A stretch of 32,500 nt of DNA from Botryococcus braunii (taxonomy: Eukaryota; Chlorophyta; Trebouxiophyceae). The translations under genes and the position numbers were made by a program. Shown here piece by piece: positions 1-9,336 of the stretch (the stretch's first letter is position 1; every line of letters begins with the position of its first letter). Where the stretch lies: contig KV908493.1 of assembly GCA_002005505.1 (NCBI GenBank), positions 79,789 through 112,288 of the forward strand, in the 5' to 3' direction. The notes under the pieces are model-generated. The model was not told the DNA's origin, made no database searches, and was given only the letters and a program-made list of their open reading frames with translations.

Positions 1-135
1 ATGTCAACCAAAAAATCAATTTATTTTTCTTGAAAGACAGTGTAGGCGTTTGGCTCAGAATTAGTGTTCCTCTCATCGCGATCTAAAGCAATTTCAAGTT
101 GTCGTGACCACCCAGGCTCCCAGAAAGGAAAGAAA

Positions 136-136
<1 letters not shown>

Positions 137-214
<78 letters not shown>

Positions 215-239
215 GACGACAACGACAACAACGACGACG

Positions 240-271
<32 letters not shown>
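137..271. repeat. (CAA)n microsatellite
   Basis: A CAA trinucleotide run, pure at both ends, with CGA-variant units in the middle (about 200-240). It yields long poly-Gln, poly-Asn and poly-Leu/Val readings in several frames and on both strands, which is the signature of a simple repeat rather than a gene. Confidence 0.95.
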
Positions 272-272
<1 letters not shown>

Positions 273-281
273 CAATTATCA

Positions 282-291
282 AAAAAACCCA

Positions 292-333
<42 letters not shown>

Positions 334-419
334 AGAGAAAAACAAACCAAAAAAAAAAACAAACAAAAAAACAAAAAGAAACAAACCACAAAAAAACACA
401 CACACACACACAAAAAAAA
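282..419. repeat. A-rich tract with short (CA)n
   Basis: A run of nearly pure adenine (about 292-331) is followed by CAAA/CAAAA-type low-complexity sequence and a short (CA)n near 395-411. The A-run could be the poly(A) tail of a decayed retroelement, but no element body is recognisable next to it. Confidence 0.85.
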
Positions 420-472
420 GGGGGGAAAAATGTCGAGGTCAGTAGGCTGAGGGAATCCGAGAAAGGGCTCGC

Positions 473-557
473 TTGCTGTATAGCAGACTGGTACTGGGGG
501 TGGTGGTCCTGGCAGTGCAGGGGGTGCAGGGGGTGGGGAGCTCGTCACAAGCAGAAC
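473..557 (-). CDS. Candidate Pro-rich linker exon (third copy)
   Basis: On the minus strand an acceptor (TCTGCGCAG) is followed by 28 codons plus 1 nt. The reading starts VLLVTSSPPPAP and ends GPPPPVPVCYTA. This parallels the linker exon at 3452-3548, which starts VLIGFPSPP and ends PGTPCFTAG, with the same start phase (0), end phase (1) and Cys-aromatic-Thr-Ala ending. The expected GT donor is absent; the sequence at that point reads A|GCGAGC. It would therefore need a GC-AG intron, or it is a decayed copy. The matching microexon expected between this exon and 2211 was not found. Role inferred: a hydroxyproline-type spacer in a secreted or cell-wall protein. Confidence 0.5.
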
Positions 558-978
558 CTGCGCAGATTTGTGTCAGGAGCGGCTTTCTATAGGGCCCCAA
601 AACCCCCACCTTCTGCCCTCTTGCACTACCATGGGATAGCATTCATATTAATGGTCAATATTGACAATTCTTATGTCTTGCTGATCAGGTCATGACCGAA
701 ACCATTGACAACTTTAGGGAGCTTTAGGACCCCGTTGGTAAGGCTGTAAGTGGTCCTAGGAAGGGGTGATGCTGCAGCGAAACCCTATATCATTCCAGAC
801 CTTCCTTGACCCGTTTTTGTCTTCCCTCATCCCCTATCGTCTATGTGGGAGATGATTATGTATGCATGATGAGTATGCATGCGCGTGTAGGTGTGGTTGG
901 GAGTAATGGTTGGGGTGTGTTGGGAAAGGGGGGAGGGGTCTCTGCGAGTGCTTGTGGATGCATGCATGTCAGACTGAA

Positions 979-1010
979 GAAGGGGAGTAGAGAGCTCTCT
1001 ACTCCCCTTC
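979..1010. repeat. Perfect 32-bp palindrome
   Basis: The sequence GAAGGGGAGTAGAGAG is followed immediately by its exact reverse complement, with no spacer. It could extrude as a cruciform. No function is assigned. Confidence 0.9.
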
Positions 1011-1524
1011 CTCGAGGTTCTTTCCAACTGTTCAGTCGACTGGGCTAAAAGTGGACAAAAGGGGACACTCCAGGAGAAGGCCTGTGTTTCTAACCATTTC
1101 AATGTTTCAACAATGACTCGCTGTGCATGAAATTATTATTCCCCGGTTACCCTACAAATTCTCGTGGTCCCCCAGACCATGGGCAGGACACATTTTGGGG
1201 TGGGCAATATGCGGTCAGGGGTCGCGTACTGATGGGTCCTCCAACTGCCACGATGAACCCTGCAGCCCAATCCCCTATCAATTAAGCTGATACGGCATTT
1301 GACTTATAACTGGTCATGAAATGGACTTCTCCAGAGGAGTTCTACAGCTAGTTGAGATCAAGCCATGATAATGACGGCGAATGGTTCGTTCTCAACCACC
1401 AAGCATAGTCCCTCTTCCAACCGACCTCAACCTCATTACCAACCCCTTCTCCATGTTCAAAACGTACGCACATGCTCAGGCACAGACTCACATTTACATA
1501 TGCACACCCGGGTACGCACAAAAC

Positions 1525-1526
<2 letters not shown>

Positions 1527-1614
<88 letters not shown>

Positions 1615-1626
1615 TCACTCACTCAC
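1527..1626. repeat. (AC)42 plus (TCAC)n microsatellite
   Basis: A pure AC run from 1527 to 1610 is followed by four TCAC units. Apparent poly-Cys/Val and poly-Thr/His ORFs across it are artefacts of the repeat. Confidence 0.97.
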
Positions 1627-1753
1627 AGGCGCCCGCCCGCAGATTTACACGGACACACACGTCACGTGCAAGCAAATGCACATGTGCGTGCATGCCTGCG
1701 CACACACCCGGGCGCACGCGCGCGTGCGCGTGCACGCACACACACACACACAA

Positions 1754-1784
<31 letters not shown>

Positions 1785-2006
1785 TGTATGTATGTATGTA
1801 TGTATGTATGTATGTATGTATGTATGTATGTATGTATGTATGTATGTATGTATGTATGTATGTATGTATGTATGTATGTATGTATGTATGTTTTGTATGT
1901 ATGTATGTATGTATGTATGTATGTATGTATGTATGTATGTATGTATGTATGTATGTATGTATGTATGTATGTATGTATGTATGTATGTATGTATGTATGT
2001 ATGTAT
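1754..2006. repeat. (TATG)n microsatellite
   Basis: About 63 tetranucleotide units, interrupted once by TTTT at 1891-1894. It is preceded by an alternating CG/CA segment (about 1695-1752). The repeat is open in several frames because the unit contains no stop codon in them; this is not evidence of coding. Confidence 0.97.
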
Positions 2007-2210
2007 AAGCTCAGAAAGCCAATACACTGACCCTTGCTTAATTAGCCATTTGTGCAAAGTCCATGAAAAGTTGGTGAATCCCATAATCGATTTGGCTAAC
2101 GAGGGCATCTAGTCATCATGATAGGTACCACGCAGAATTCAGACATTGTTTCATGTCACTCGCTTCCATCCTCATGAGAAGGCCACAGAGGGTGAGTAAC
2201 AAAGGCATAC

Positions 2211-2566
2211 TTCCTGTGTAGCTGCCAGGGTTAGTACAAATGCACTTGCACCAGCCGGCACATTGAAATCTATTAATCTGCGGAACACCTGCTGCGATGG
2301 GGTCGCGTCAGTGATGTTGTCGAGCACAATGGGTGCAAAGGCGTTATTTACAGAACTGACAACTGCCCTGAAGGAGTTATTTGCAGAAATTTGCCCATTG
2401 TACAGGGTGTAGTTGAGCCGGTAAGTCCCGCCCCTGGGGATGATTACAGTGGTGCTGAGATTACCAACTCCGGATATGCCTGCCCAACCATAGTACATGT
2501 AGCACTGAAAAGATGGATTGCAGCTCCAGCAGTCGAATGAAAATCGCAGTTGGACGGGTGTGACAC
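2211..2566 (-). CDS. Beta-sandwich-like domain exon, copy 2
   Basis: A 356-nt minus-strand exon with acceptor CCATGTACAG and donor GAA|GTATGC, phase 1 to phase 0 (2 nt plus 118 codons). The peptide opens with a CWSC motif (FDCWSCNPSFQC), then NLSTTVIIPRGGTYRLNYTL, then FRAVVSS, PIVLDN and FNVPAGASAFVLTLAA. This order matches the exon at 4587-4936: CWSC, NLTT, P-x-GG-x-YRL, R-x-V-I/V-SS, PI-I/V-L, FN-I/V-P, LT. I read it as an extracellular, possibly carbohydrate-binding jelly-roll domain. The fold call rests on the GG-YRL and (in the microexon) YWYVD pattern only. N-glycosylation sequons (NLS, NYT, NNS) fit a secreted protein. No name is assigned. Confidence 0.7.
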
Positions 2567-2782
2567 CTGTACATGGTAACAAAACGAGATCAGGAGAGTG
2601 GTGCCGTCAAAGTGGTTAGCAGCAGTACGGATCGACGCAACTCTTCCCCTAGCCTTCCTGTCTTCCTTCAATTTCGCTGCATGCAAGCAACGGGTCCTCC
2701 AACTGCGTTGTGGAAACACAAGAAGGAAAGAGGGACCGAGGACGGCCGAGGAGAGGGGGGTGAGGGAGGGAAGGGCGGCGGG

Positions 2783-2913
<131 letters not shown>

Positions 2914-2923
2914 GGGGGGAGGC

Positions 2924-2948
2924 GGGGTGGGGCGGGGCGGGGCGGGGC
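2924..2948 (+). repeat. G-quadruplex-forming G-tract
   Basis: Five runs of four G separated by single bases (GGGGTGGGGCGGGG and onward) directly after the (GA)n tract. This is a textbook quadruplex-forming pattern on the plus strand, opposite the proposed transcript. Confidence 0.8.
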
Positions 2949-3451
2949 GCAGATAACAGTTTTTTCAATTTATACCCACGTGGTTTAGAGCTGTGCATCT
3001 ACCCTGCCACAGCCGTGTGATCAACTTCTTAAATTTCACATTGTTCATTGGATTTGGGATGGGGTTGGTGTTACCGGCGCAATCCAGCAAGCTACTGAAT
3101 ATTAACATGCCTCATTGCACAGAAACGACTTTGGAAAAGTTTTGCAATGACCGAAACATACAAATTCCACCCTCCACGATGGCAACAGGCTGAGACCAGA
3201 CCACCGTTTTGGCCGCTTCAATCAAAAGCAGCAGGGATGCAGTATACATGAAAGATGGATATGCAGGAATTCCCTGCCTTGATGGAGCCAACGAAGGACT
3301 TTGGAACTCGGGTGAGCTTCAAGTAGTGGAGACGACACATACAGTGACAGATATCATTGGGTAGCAGTCGTCACCAGACCTGGCAACGACAGCTGTGGCT
3401 ACAGTACAAGAGGAGGAATACCAAAAACACATGTCTCGAGCTTGTCATCAC

Positions 3452-3548
3452 CTGCTGTAAAACATGGTGTCCCAGGGGCTGGTGGCGGTGGTGGTAGTGG
3501 TGGTGGTGGTCGTGGACTTGATGGTGGTGAGGGAAAACCAATTAGCAC
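3452..3548 (-). CDS. Pro-rich linker exon, copy 2
   Basis: A 97-nt minus-strand exon with acceptor GTCCCTGTCTAG and donor CAG|GTGATG, phase 0 to phase 1 (32 codons plus 1 nt). It reads VLIGFPSPP, then a run rich in PPPP, and ends PGTPCFTA plus one base that completes a Gly with the next exon. It joins the 33-nt microexon upstream (phase 0) and the domain exon at 2211-2566 downstream (phase 1) without breaking frame. Pro-rich SPPPP-type spacers are typical of hydroxyproline-rich wall and matrix proteins of green algae and plants. The spacer would hold two globular domains apart. Confidence 0.7.
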
Positions 3549-3834
3549 CTAGACAGGGACAAATTAGTCCATATACAGCAGACTCAGAGAGTGAAAATAT
3601 TGGATCCAACAATTGCTCTATTCGACAATTGCTCTAAGAGAAACATATATATAGGATCCAACAATTGCTCATTCTCAATGTGGCTACATTGTGCCACTTC
3701 TGTGAATGGTATAGAATTTACCTATCTTTAGTGCTGCCCATTGATTAAGTACTAGCCAAACAACCTACGTGATTGTAAGGGTTTTGCAATAAGGGATATT
3801 CGAGATGTACACGCAGGTCTCGAAGGGCACTCAC

Positions 3835-3867
3835 TGTGGCGGAGTCCACATACCAGTAATCCGTATC
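3835..3867 (-). CDS. 33-nt microexon ending the domain (YWYVD)
   Basis: Bounded by a strong acceptor (TTATTTGTGCAG) and a consensus donor (ACA|GTGAGT). It encodes DTDYWYVDSAT in phase 0 to 0. Joined to the exon at 4587-4936, which ends LTFVARH, it supplies the closing strand. Many extracellular beta-sandwich domains end in a YWYxDxxxV motif of this kind, so an 11-residue exon carrying exactly this motif is unlikely to be chance. It lies between the domain exon and the linker exon in the right order. Confidence 0.65.
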
Positions 3868-4032
3868 CTGCACAAATAAAATCCAGTTGATGAGAGACAA
3901 CTGAAGAAGCTTGCTTTTAGACGTTATAAGATCCATATGTGCATGAATGAAAGATCAATTTTAACAGAAAGAAGATATGATGTGATTCTGAGTGTGCTTA
4001 GCGCGCGCATGCGCGCGCTCTTCTTTCCCCCC

Positions 4033-4215
<183 letters not shown>

Positions 4216-4586
4216 CCTCTCTCCTCTGTCTGTCTGTGTGCGGCGTCCATATTTTGTGATTCATCTACAGGGCACAGCCTTTGGATGCAGCTCCATGCAG
4301 TGTGGATGAATATGGCCTTCCATGATTTGGCCAACAGGGGATGCGGCTTCACAATAGCCGCCAAGCAAAGACAAGGCAGCTGCAGGATTAAAAGTAAAGA
4401 AAACAATCCAGGGGATGATGACTTGATCAGAAGGAGCCACAGGGGATGCACAAACACGCAGACAGGCGAAAGCAATGATACACGCAGACAGGCGAAAGCA
4501 ATGATACAATATTTCGCAGATACAAACTTGGCACACTTGAGCTAATTCATAACCTCAATGCATATATAGAGAAATGGACTACGTAC

Positions 4587-4936
4587 ATGTCTGGCCACAA
4601 ATGTCAGGTCAATTGCCCTTGTTCTGCTGGGTATATTGAATGCCAGTTCCCTCATTGGCACCCAGTTGTAGTCAAATAAATTGTCGAAGGATTCTAGAAT
4701 AATGGGGGGAAATGATCCATCTGTAGAACTTATAACGGACCGCCACGAACCCGGGCCCCCCTCAGCCAGTTGGAGCCTGTATTTCAGCCGATACACTCCA
4801 CCTCCCGGAGTAAGCAACCTGGTCGTCAGATTGCTGGTGGTGCCGACGGCCCCAAGCCTCGCAGAAGCCCCGTACAAGTCGCAATAGTCACCCACGCAAG
4901 ACCAGCAGGGAGCAGACAAGGGAAACACAGTCTGCC
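4587..4936 (-). CDS. Beta-sandwich-like domain exon, copy 1
   Basis: A 350-nt minus-strand exon with acceptor GCCATGTGCAG and donor CAT|GTACGT, phase 1 to phase 0 (2 nt plus 116 codons). The peptide shows the paired-Cys motif APCWSCVGDYC, then NLTTRLLTPGGGVYRLKYRL, WRSVISS, PPIILES, and ends ELAFNIPSRTRAIDLTFVARH. It is clearly paralogous to the exon at 2211-2566 in motif order, length and phase, and their acceptors are nearly the same (CCATGTGCAG, CCATGTACAG), pointing to exon duplication. It joins the Pro-rich exon at 8227 upstream in frame (phase 1). Function is unproven; an extracellular, possibly sugar-binding module is inferred. Confidence 0.7.
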
Positions 4937-5648
4937 CTGCACATGGCAAAAAGGGCATCTGACCCTGCAAAGGATGCAATCGCAATGTGCAACCACAAAA
5001 CCAAAAACACATAACACACATTGTATCCTCCAGTAGAGGAGGATTTCAGCATAGCACAGCAGCAAGAGCCGCATTATATGACCATTGCTCCACCAATTTT
5101 TAAACAATGACAAACGAAGGGGGGAGAGGAAGGTGGGTCCTGTGTGCATCCAGAAGGGCTGTGCAGAAGGGCCTTGCCAATTGGTGGAACCACTGCCAAA
5201 ACAGGAAATGCCTTTCCACATTTGTGCACTCGATAATCGAATACGAGCTCTCATTTGAAGTCGATTAACCCAAAGCCCCTGTTCCATCTTTAGTGATTGA
5301 AGACCCACTCCCCAAGCCTACAGGACATTATCACACTAGATAGCGCCTTGACAGAGTATTGCACTGTACACTGCAATCGTAGCAAAACTGCACTAAATCA
5401 GGGTTCTTTACTAAGTGGCAAACCATCCCTTTGCGCAGTGTCGCAATTGCAGGCTGCTGCAATTGCCCCTTAAATGTACAGATCTTAGCAGAGGAACAGG
5501 CAAGTAAGAACAGGGGATTTGGTAGAAAAAGGGAGCTGGAGATGAAGGAAAAAGGGGGAGGGAGAGAGGGGACAGGGAGGTATGAGAAAGTAGGGGAGGG
5601 GGCTTGAGGAGGGAGGGTGGCTAAGGGAAGGGGACAGCATCAGAGCTT

Positions 5649-5705
5649 ACGCGCGCGCGCGCGCGCACACTCACACAGACATACACACAGACACACACAC
5701 ACACA

Positions 5706-5769
<64 letters not shown>

Positions 5770-5789
5770 CACGCACGCACGCGCGCACG

Positions 5790-5866
<77 letters not shown>
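5649..5866. repeat. Alternating CG/CA tract (Z-DNA-prone)
   Basis: (GC)n at 5650-5666, long (AC)n, then interleaved GC and AC blocks (about 5766-5800), then (AC)n again. Almost every step is purine-pyrimidine alternation, the pattern that favours left-handed DNA. Confidence 0.95.
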
Positions 5867-5868
<2 letters not shown>

Positions 5869-5937
5869 ATAGTGAGAAGAGAGGGGGGGGAGAGAGAGAG
5901 GGGGGGAACTTGGAAGGGGAGGTACATTTAAACGCAC

Positions 5938-6310
5938 GTGTGCAGATATACATCGTTCTCTGCATTGCTGTACAGACATTCTTCATTCTATGCACGGCTG
6001 TACAGACATACTTCTTTCTATGCAAGGCTGTACTGACGTACATCGTTCTATGCATTTCTGTACAGACATGCTTATTTTTATGCATGGCCGTTCACATTAC
6101 TAACTTCTAGGCATGACTGTACAGACATCCTCCACCTCTGCATGGCTGTACAGGCCTACTTTATTATATACATAGCCGTACATACGTACTTTGTTCTCTG
6201 CACTTCTGTACAGACATGCTTAATTCTATGCATGGCTGTACAGGCGTACTCGAACCTCTGCATGGCTGTACAGAACTACTTCATTCTACGCCTGGCTGTA
6301 CACATGTGCT
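5938..6310. repeat. 30-bp degenerate minisatellite
   Basis: About 12 imperfect units around the core GCATGGCTGTACAGAC followed by ATACTTCATTCTAT. The unit length is a multiple of three, so one plus-strand frame shows a decapeptide-like repeat (C-x-AVQT-x-F-x-L), broken by stops near 6110. I treat it as a noncoding minisatellite. Confidence 0.9.
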
Positions 6311-6664
6311 GGATGTTCAAGTGTGTTCTCCAAAGGCCATGCATGGAAGGCAGAAGGAAGTTAACATTTGTGACAAGCTATGCATAGCTTTGTCAGACTA
6401 TGGATCAACAGAGATAGATATTTGTAGGAACATGGCAGGAGGTGGAACTCTGAATATGAGCAGCAGACTTTTGCATTTTGCACCAGTAACAGCAAAATGC
6501 GGAAGCCCGGTCAGTGCCCAGAACTAAATAAACTGGCATCTTTTGTGAGTTCACGATATCACCGTCCGCTCATTCACAATGCACCCCTTGTTGGCCATGA
6601 AGGCTTGACCAGTGCACACGTGGATTACATATTTCATGTGGATGTAGGTGGATCATGAAACTTC

Positions 6665-8098
6665 TATATCAACCCTTCTCCCTTCTCTCCATTCCGGTTC
6701 ATTGAACTTCTTCCCTCTCCATCTCCATGCCGATTCAGTGAACTTCTTCCCCTCCCACTCCATGCTGCTTCATTGAACTTCTTCCCCCTACCTCTTCATG
6801 CTGCTTCATTGAACTTCTTCCCCTCCCTCTCCATGCTGCTTCATTGAACTGCTTCCCCCTACCTCTTCATGCTGCTTCATTGAACTGCTTCCCCCTACCT
6901 CTCCATGCTGCTTCATTGGACTTCTTCCCCCTTCCTCTCCATGCCTGTTCATTGAACTTCTTCCCCCTCCTCTCCATGCCCGTTCACTGAACTTCTTCCC
7001 CCTACCTCTTAATGCTGCTTCATTAAACTTCTTCCCCCTACCTCTTCATGCTGCTTCATTAAACTTCTTCCCCCTCCCTCTTCATGCTGCTTCATTGAAC
7101 TTCTTCCCCCTACCTCTTCATGCTGCTTCATTAAACTTCTTCCCCCTACCTCTTCATGCTGCTTCATTAAACTTCTTCCCCCTCCCTCTTCATGCTGCTT
7201 CATTGAACTGCTTCCCCCTACCTCTCCATGCTGCTTCATTGGACTTCTTCCCCCTTCCTCTCCATGCCTGTTCATTGAACTTCTTCCCCCTCCTCTCCAT
7301 GCCCGTTCACTGAACTTCTTCCCCCTACCTCTTAATGCTGCTTCATTAAACTTCTTCCCCCTCCTCTCCATGCCCGTTCACTGAACTTCTTCCCCCTACC
7401 TCTTAATGCTGCTTCATTAAACTTCTTCCCCCTACCTCTTCATGCTGCTTCATCAAACTTCTTCCCCCTCCCTCTCCATGCCCGTTCACTGAACTTCTTC
7501 CCCTTACCTCTTAATGCTGCTTCATTAAACTTCTTCCCCCTCCTCTCCATGCCCGTTCACTGAACTTCTTCCCCCTACCTCTTAATGCTGCTTCATTAAA
7601 CTTCTTCCCCCTACCTCTTCATGCTGCTTCATCAAACTTCTTCCCCCTCCCTCTTCATGCTGCTTCATTGAACTTCTTCCCCCTCCCTCTTAATGCTGCT
7701 TCATTAAACTTCTTCCCCCTACCTCTTCATGCTGCTTCATTGAACTTCTTCCCCCTCCCTCTTAATGCTGCTTCATTGAACTTCTTCCCCCTACCTCTTC
7801 ATGCTGCTTCATTGAACTTCTTCCCCCTCCCTCTTCATGCTGCTTCATTGAACTTCTTCCCCCTACCTCTTCATGCTGCTTCATTGAACTTCTTCCCCCT
7901 GCCTCTTCTTGCTGCTTCCTTTAACTCCGTCCCCCTCCCTCTTCTTGCTGCTTCATTGAACTTCCTCCCCCTCCTTCATGCTGCTTCATTGAACTCCGTC
8001 CCCCTGCCTCTTCTTGCTGCTTCCTTTAACTCCTTTCCCCTCCCTCTTCATTCTGGATCATTGACCTCTTCCCCCTCCCTTCTCACGCTGGATCATTA
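6665..8098. repeat. 36-bp minisatellite, about 40 units
   Basis: Units follow CTTCTTCCCCCTACCTCT then TCATGCTGCTTCATTGAA. Variants include CTGCTTCATT versus CCCGTTCACT endings and some 35-bp units that change frame. Because 36 is divisible by three and the unit lacks stops in some frames, both strands show 12-residue repeat ORFs (NFFPLPLHAASL on plus, MKQHEEVGGRSL on minus). Higher-order blocks are repeated, for example around 6905-7110 and 7210-7420. Confidence 0.95.
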
Positions 8099-8226
8099 AC
8101 CTTCTTTCCCACCTTCGAAGGTGAAATGAATTCCCGTAACATTTCAAGCGCCACTTGAGTGTGGTGAGTTCCTTGTGCGTTCCAACATCTAGAGGCAGTA
8201 CAGGCTGCAGCTCCCAGCCATCGTAC

Positions 8227-8344
8227 CTGCTGCAAAACAGACCGTTGGCGGTGGAGGTTGTGGTGTCGGTGGAGGTGATGGCGAAGCTCTGGGTGGGGGC
8301 CGTTGTGTCGGACCCGATGGCGGTGGCGGTGAAACTGCGCCAGT
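8227..8344 (-). CDS. Pro-rich linker exon, copy 1
   Basis: The minus-strand reading contains VSPPPPSGP, RPPPRASPSPPP and PQPPPPTVCFAAG and ends at donor CAG|GTACGA in phase 1. The CFAAG ending matches CFTAG and CYTA at the ends of the other two linker exons, and it joins the domain exon at 4936 in frame. Two starts are possible. The better acceptor (TTTTGTTACAG) gives 8227-8369 and phase 2. A weaker one (GAACTCAG) gives 8344 and phase 0, matching the other linker exons. The upstream partner exon was not found. Confidence 0.65.
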
Positions 8345-8422
8345 CTGAGTTCTCGCTGCAGATGCAGTGCTGTAACAAAAGTATGAGGGTAAGAATTCAA
8401 ATATGTTCATGAGCTCATCAGC

Positions 8423-8520
8423 TCAACCACATGATCATGAGCACTCATGAAAAGCTCTACAACTGGCACGAACTGCTCCACCACATGATCATGATCACTC
8501 ATGGAAAACTATACCACTGG
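8423..8520. repeat. Two-unit tandem repeat, about 54 bp
   Basis: CACATGATCATGA plus CACTCATG, then a divergent stretch, then the same again at the second unit. It is AT-rich with small ATGATCAT palindromes. No function is seen. Confidence 0.6.
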
Positions 8521-9235
8521 TGCAGTCCAGTACTGGGTTCACATATGAACGAAATTCTTTCTCTCCATCATTCCATGAAGGGCTCTTGATACATGTATAA
8601 AAGCCAAATTCACGTTTTGAAATGGTGACAAGCAATGGGCTGGCTTGGGCTTGGTGGTTGTCCGCCCGAGGGGGACACTTTGCAGGAAGGGAAAAAGGGC
8701 GGGAAACCTTGCAATTGGGTAGGATGTGCAATTGAATTGAACCCAAACTGGATTATGTTATGTGCCATGTGCGAGGTCGTAAGTGACATGACCTCGAAGG
8801 TGCCTTTCTACATATGACCCGTATACTTCTGTGCAACGTCTCTCCAGTGCTTCTACAGTTGAGTGCTTTGCATTACTATTTTCAACAGCATGTTCCTAAA
8901 TTCAATGAAGTGTTTGTGAGACGGACGGAAAGAGCAAGAATCCCAAACCTGTCAGGTGAAACGCTGTTTTGGGCCTCCCCAGAGGCATCTCCCTCCCTGA
9001 ATAGAAGACATATGACCAGAAAGAAAATTCTGGGACCCATAACCTATAAAAATTGGACAAAATTGGTCAGCCTTCGAATGGTCTTGCTGAGACCGCCAGA
9101 CTCCCTGCAGGGGCGGACTCCTTCCAAAATTTTGAGTAGGGCCCCCTTGCTTGCATAACACAGAGATTCTGAGTTTAATAACAATTGAGCTCCATTCAAT
9201 TCAGTCCGCGTGGTGTACGATTAGACTACAGGTAC
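8521..9235. other. Unassigned noncoding stretch
   Basis: No convincing exon or element. A short ORF on each strand at about 8814-9160 has no recognisable motif and looks like decayed repeat sequence. Confidence 0.4.
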
Positions 9236-9330
9236 AAACTCTTGGACACCAAACGCGGGGCGATCCTGTGCGATATATGCAAGATGAGCTTCCATTGTAC
9301 GACACATATGTTGACACTCATCCAAAATCA
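9236..9330 (-). CDS. Possible Cys-containing exon (low confidence)
   Basis: On the minus strand, acceptor TATAAATACAG and donor TTT|GTACCT enclose 95 nt in phase 1 to 0, the same phases as the domain exons further along. The peptide reads ILDECQHMCRTMEAHLAYIA and then ...FGVQEF. The C-x3-C spacing followed by FGVQ recalls the start of a WSC-type extracellular domain, but the remaining cysteines would have to lie on another exon that I could not find. It could be part of the same minus-strand gene, or chance. Confidence 0.25.
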
Positions 9331-9336
9331 CTGTAT

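Larger units (their letters stand above)
558..2210. other. Probable intron / noncoding stretch
   Basis: No coding exon could be supported here. The stretch holds a perfect 32-bp palindrome (979-1010) and the two long microsatellites listed separately. If the gene model is right it is an intron of about 1.65 kb, possibly hiding an undetected microexon. Confidence 0.5.
4937..8226. other. Large intron packed with satellite repeats
   Basis: In the proposed model this 3.3-kb interval separates the first Pro-rich exon from the first domain exon. I see no coding exon in it. About 1.9 kb is tandem repeat (the tracts listed at 5649-5866, 5938-6310 and 6665-8098); the rest is unremarkable. Confidence 0.5.

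Noticed and set aside
64..450. Poly-Gln / poly-Asn ORF and its minus-strand poly-Val/Leu counterparts
   Set aside because: They arise entirely from the (CAA)n and A-rich repeats, with open frames on both strands and no flanking coding signal.
2040..2110. VYWLSEL on the minus strand as the missing microexon of the second domain
   Set aside because: It lacks the VD part of the motif and has no fitting acceptor or donor.
1365..2112. Long Thr-His / Tyr-Val-Cys-Met repeat ORFs of up to 243 codons
   Set aside because: Product of (AC)n and (TATG)n microsatellites. Several frames and both strands are open at once.
7009..8099. 12-residue repeat proteins on both strands, possible structural repeat protein
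   Set aside because: A 36-bp minisatellite automatically gives this. Frame-breaking 35-bp units and lack of start or splice context argue against coding, though expression was not excluded.
8083..8400. Alternative reading of the exon near 8.3 kb as a Thr/Ser-rich peptide (CICSENSDWRSFTA)
   Set aside because: The Pro-rich frame matches the other two linker exons in ending and phase and joins the next exon in frame. The Thr-rich frame does neither.
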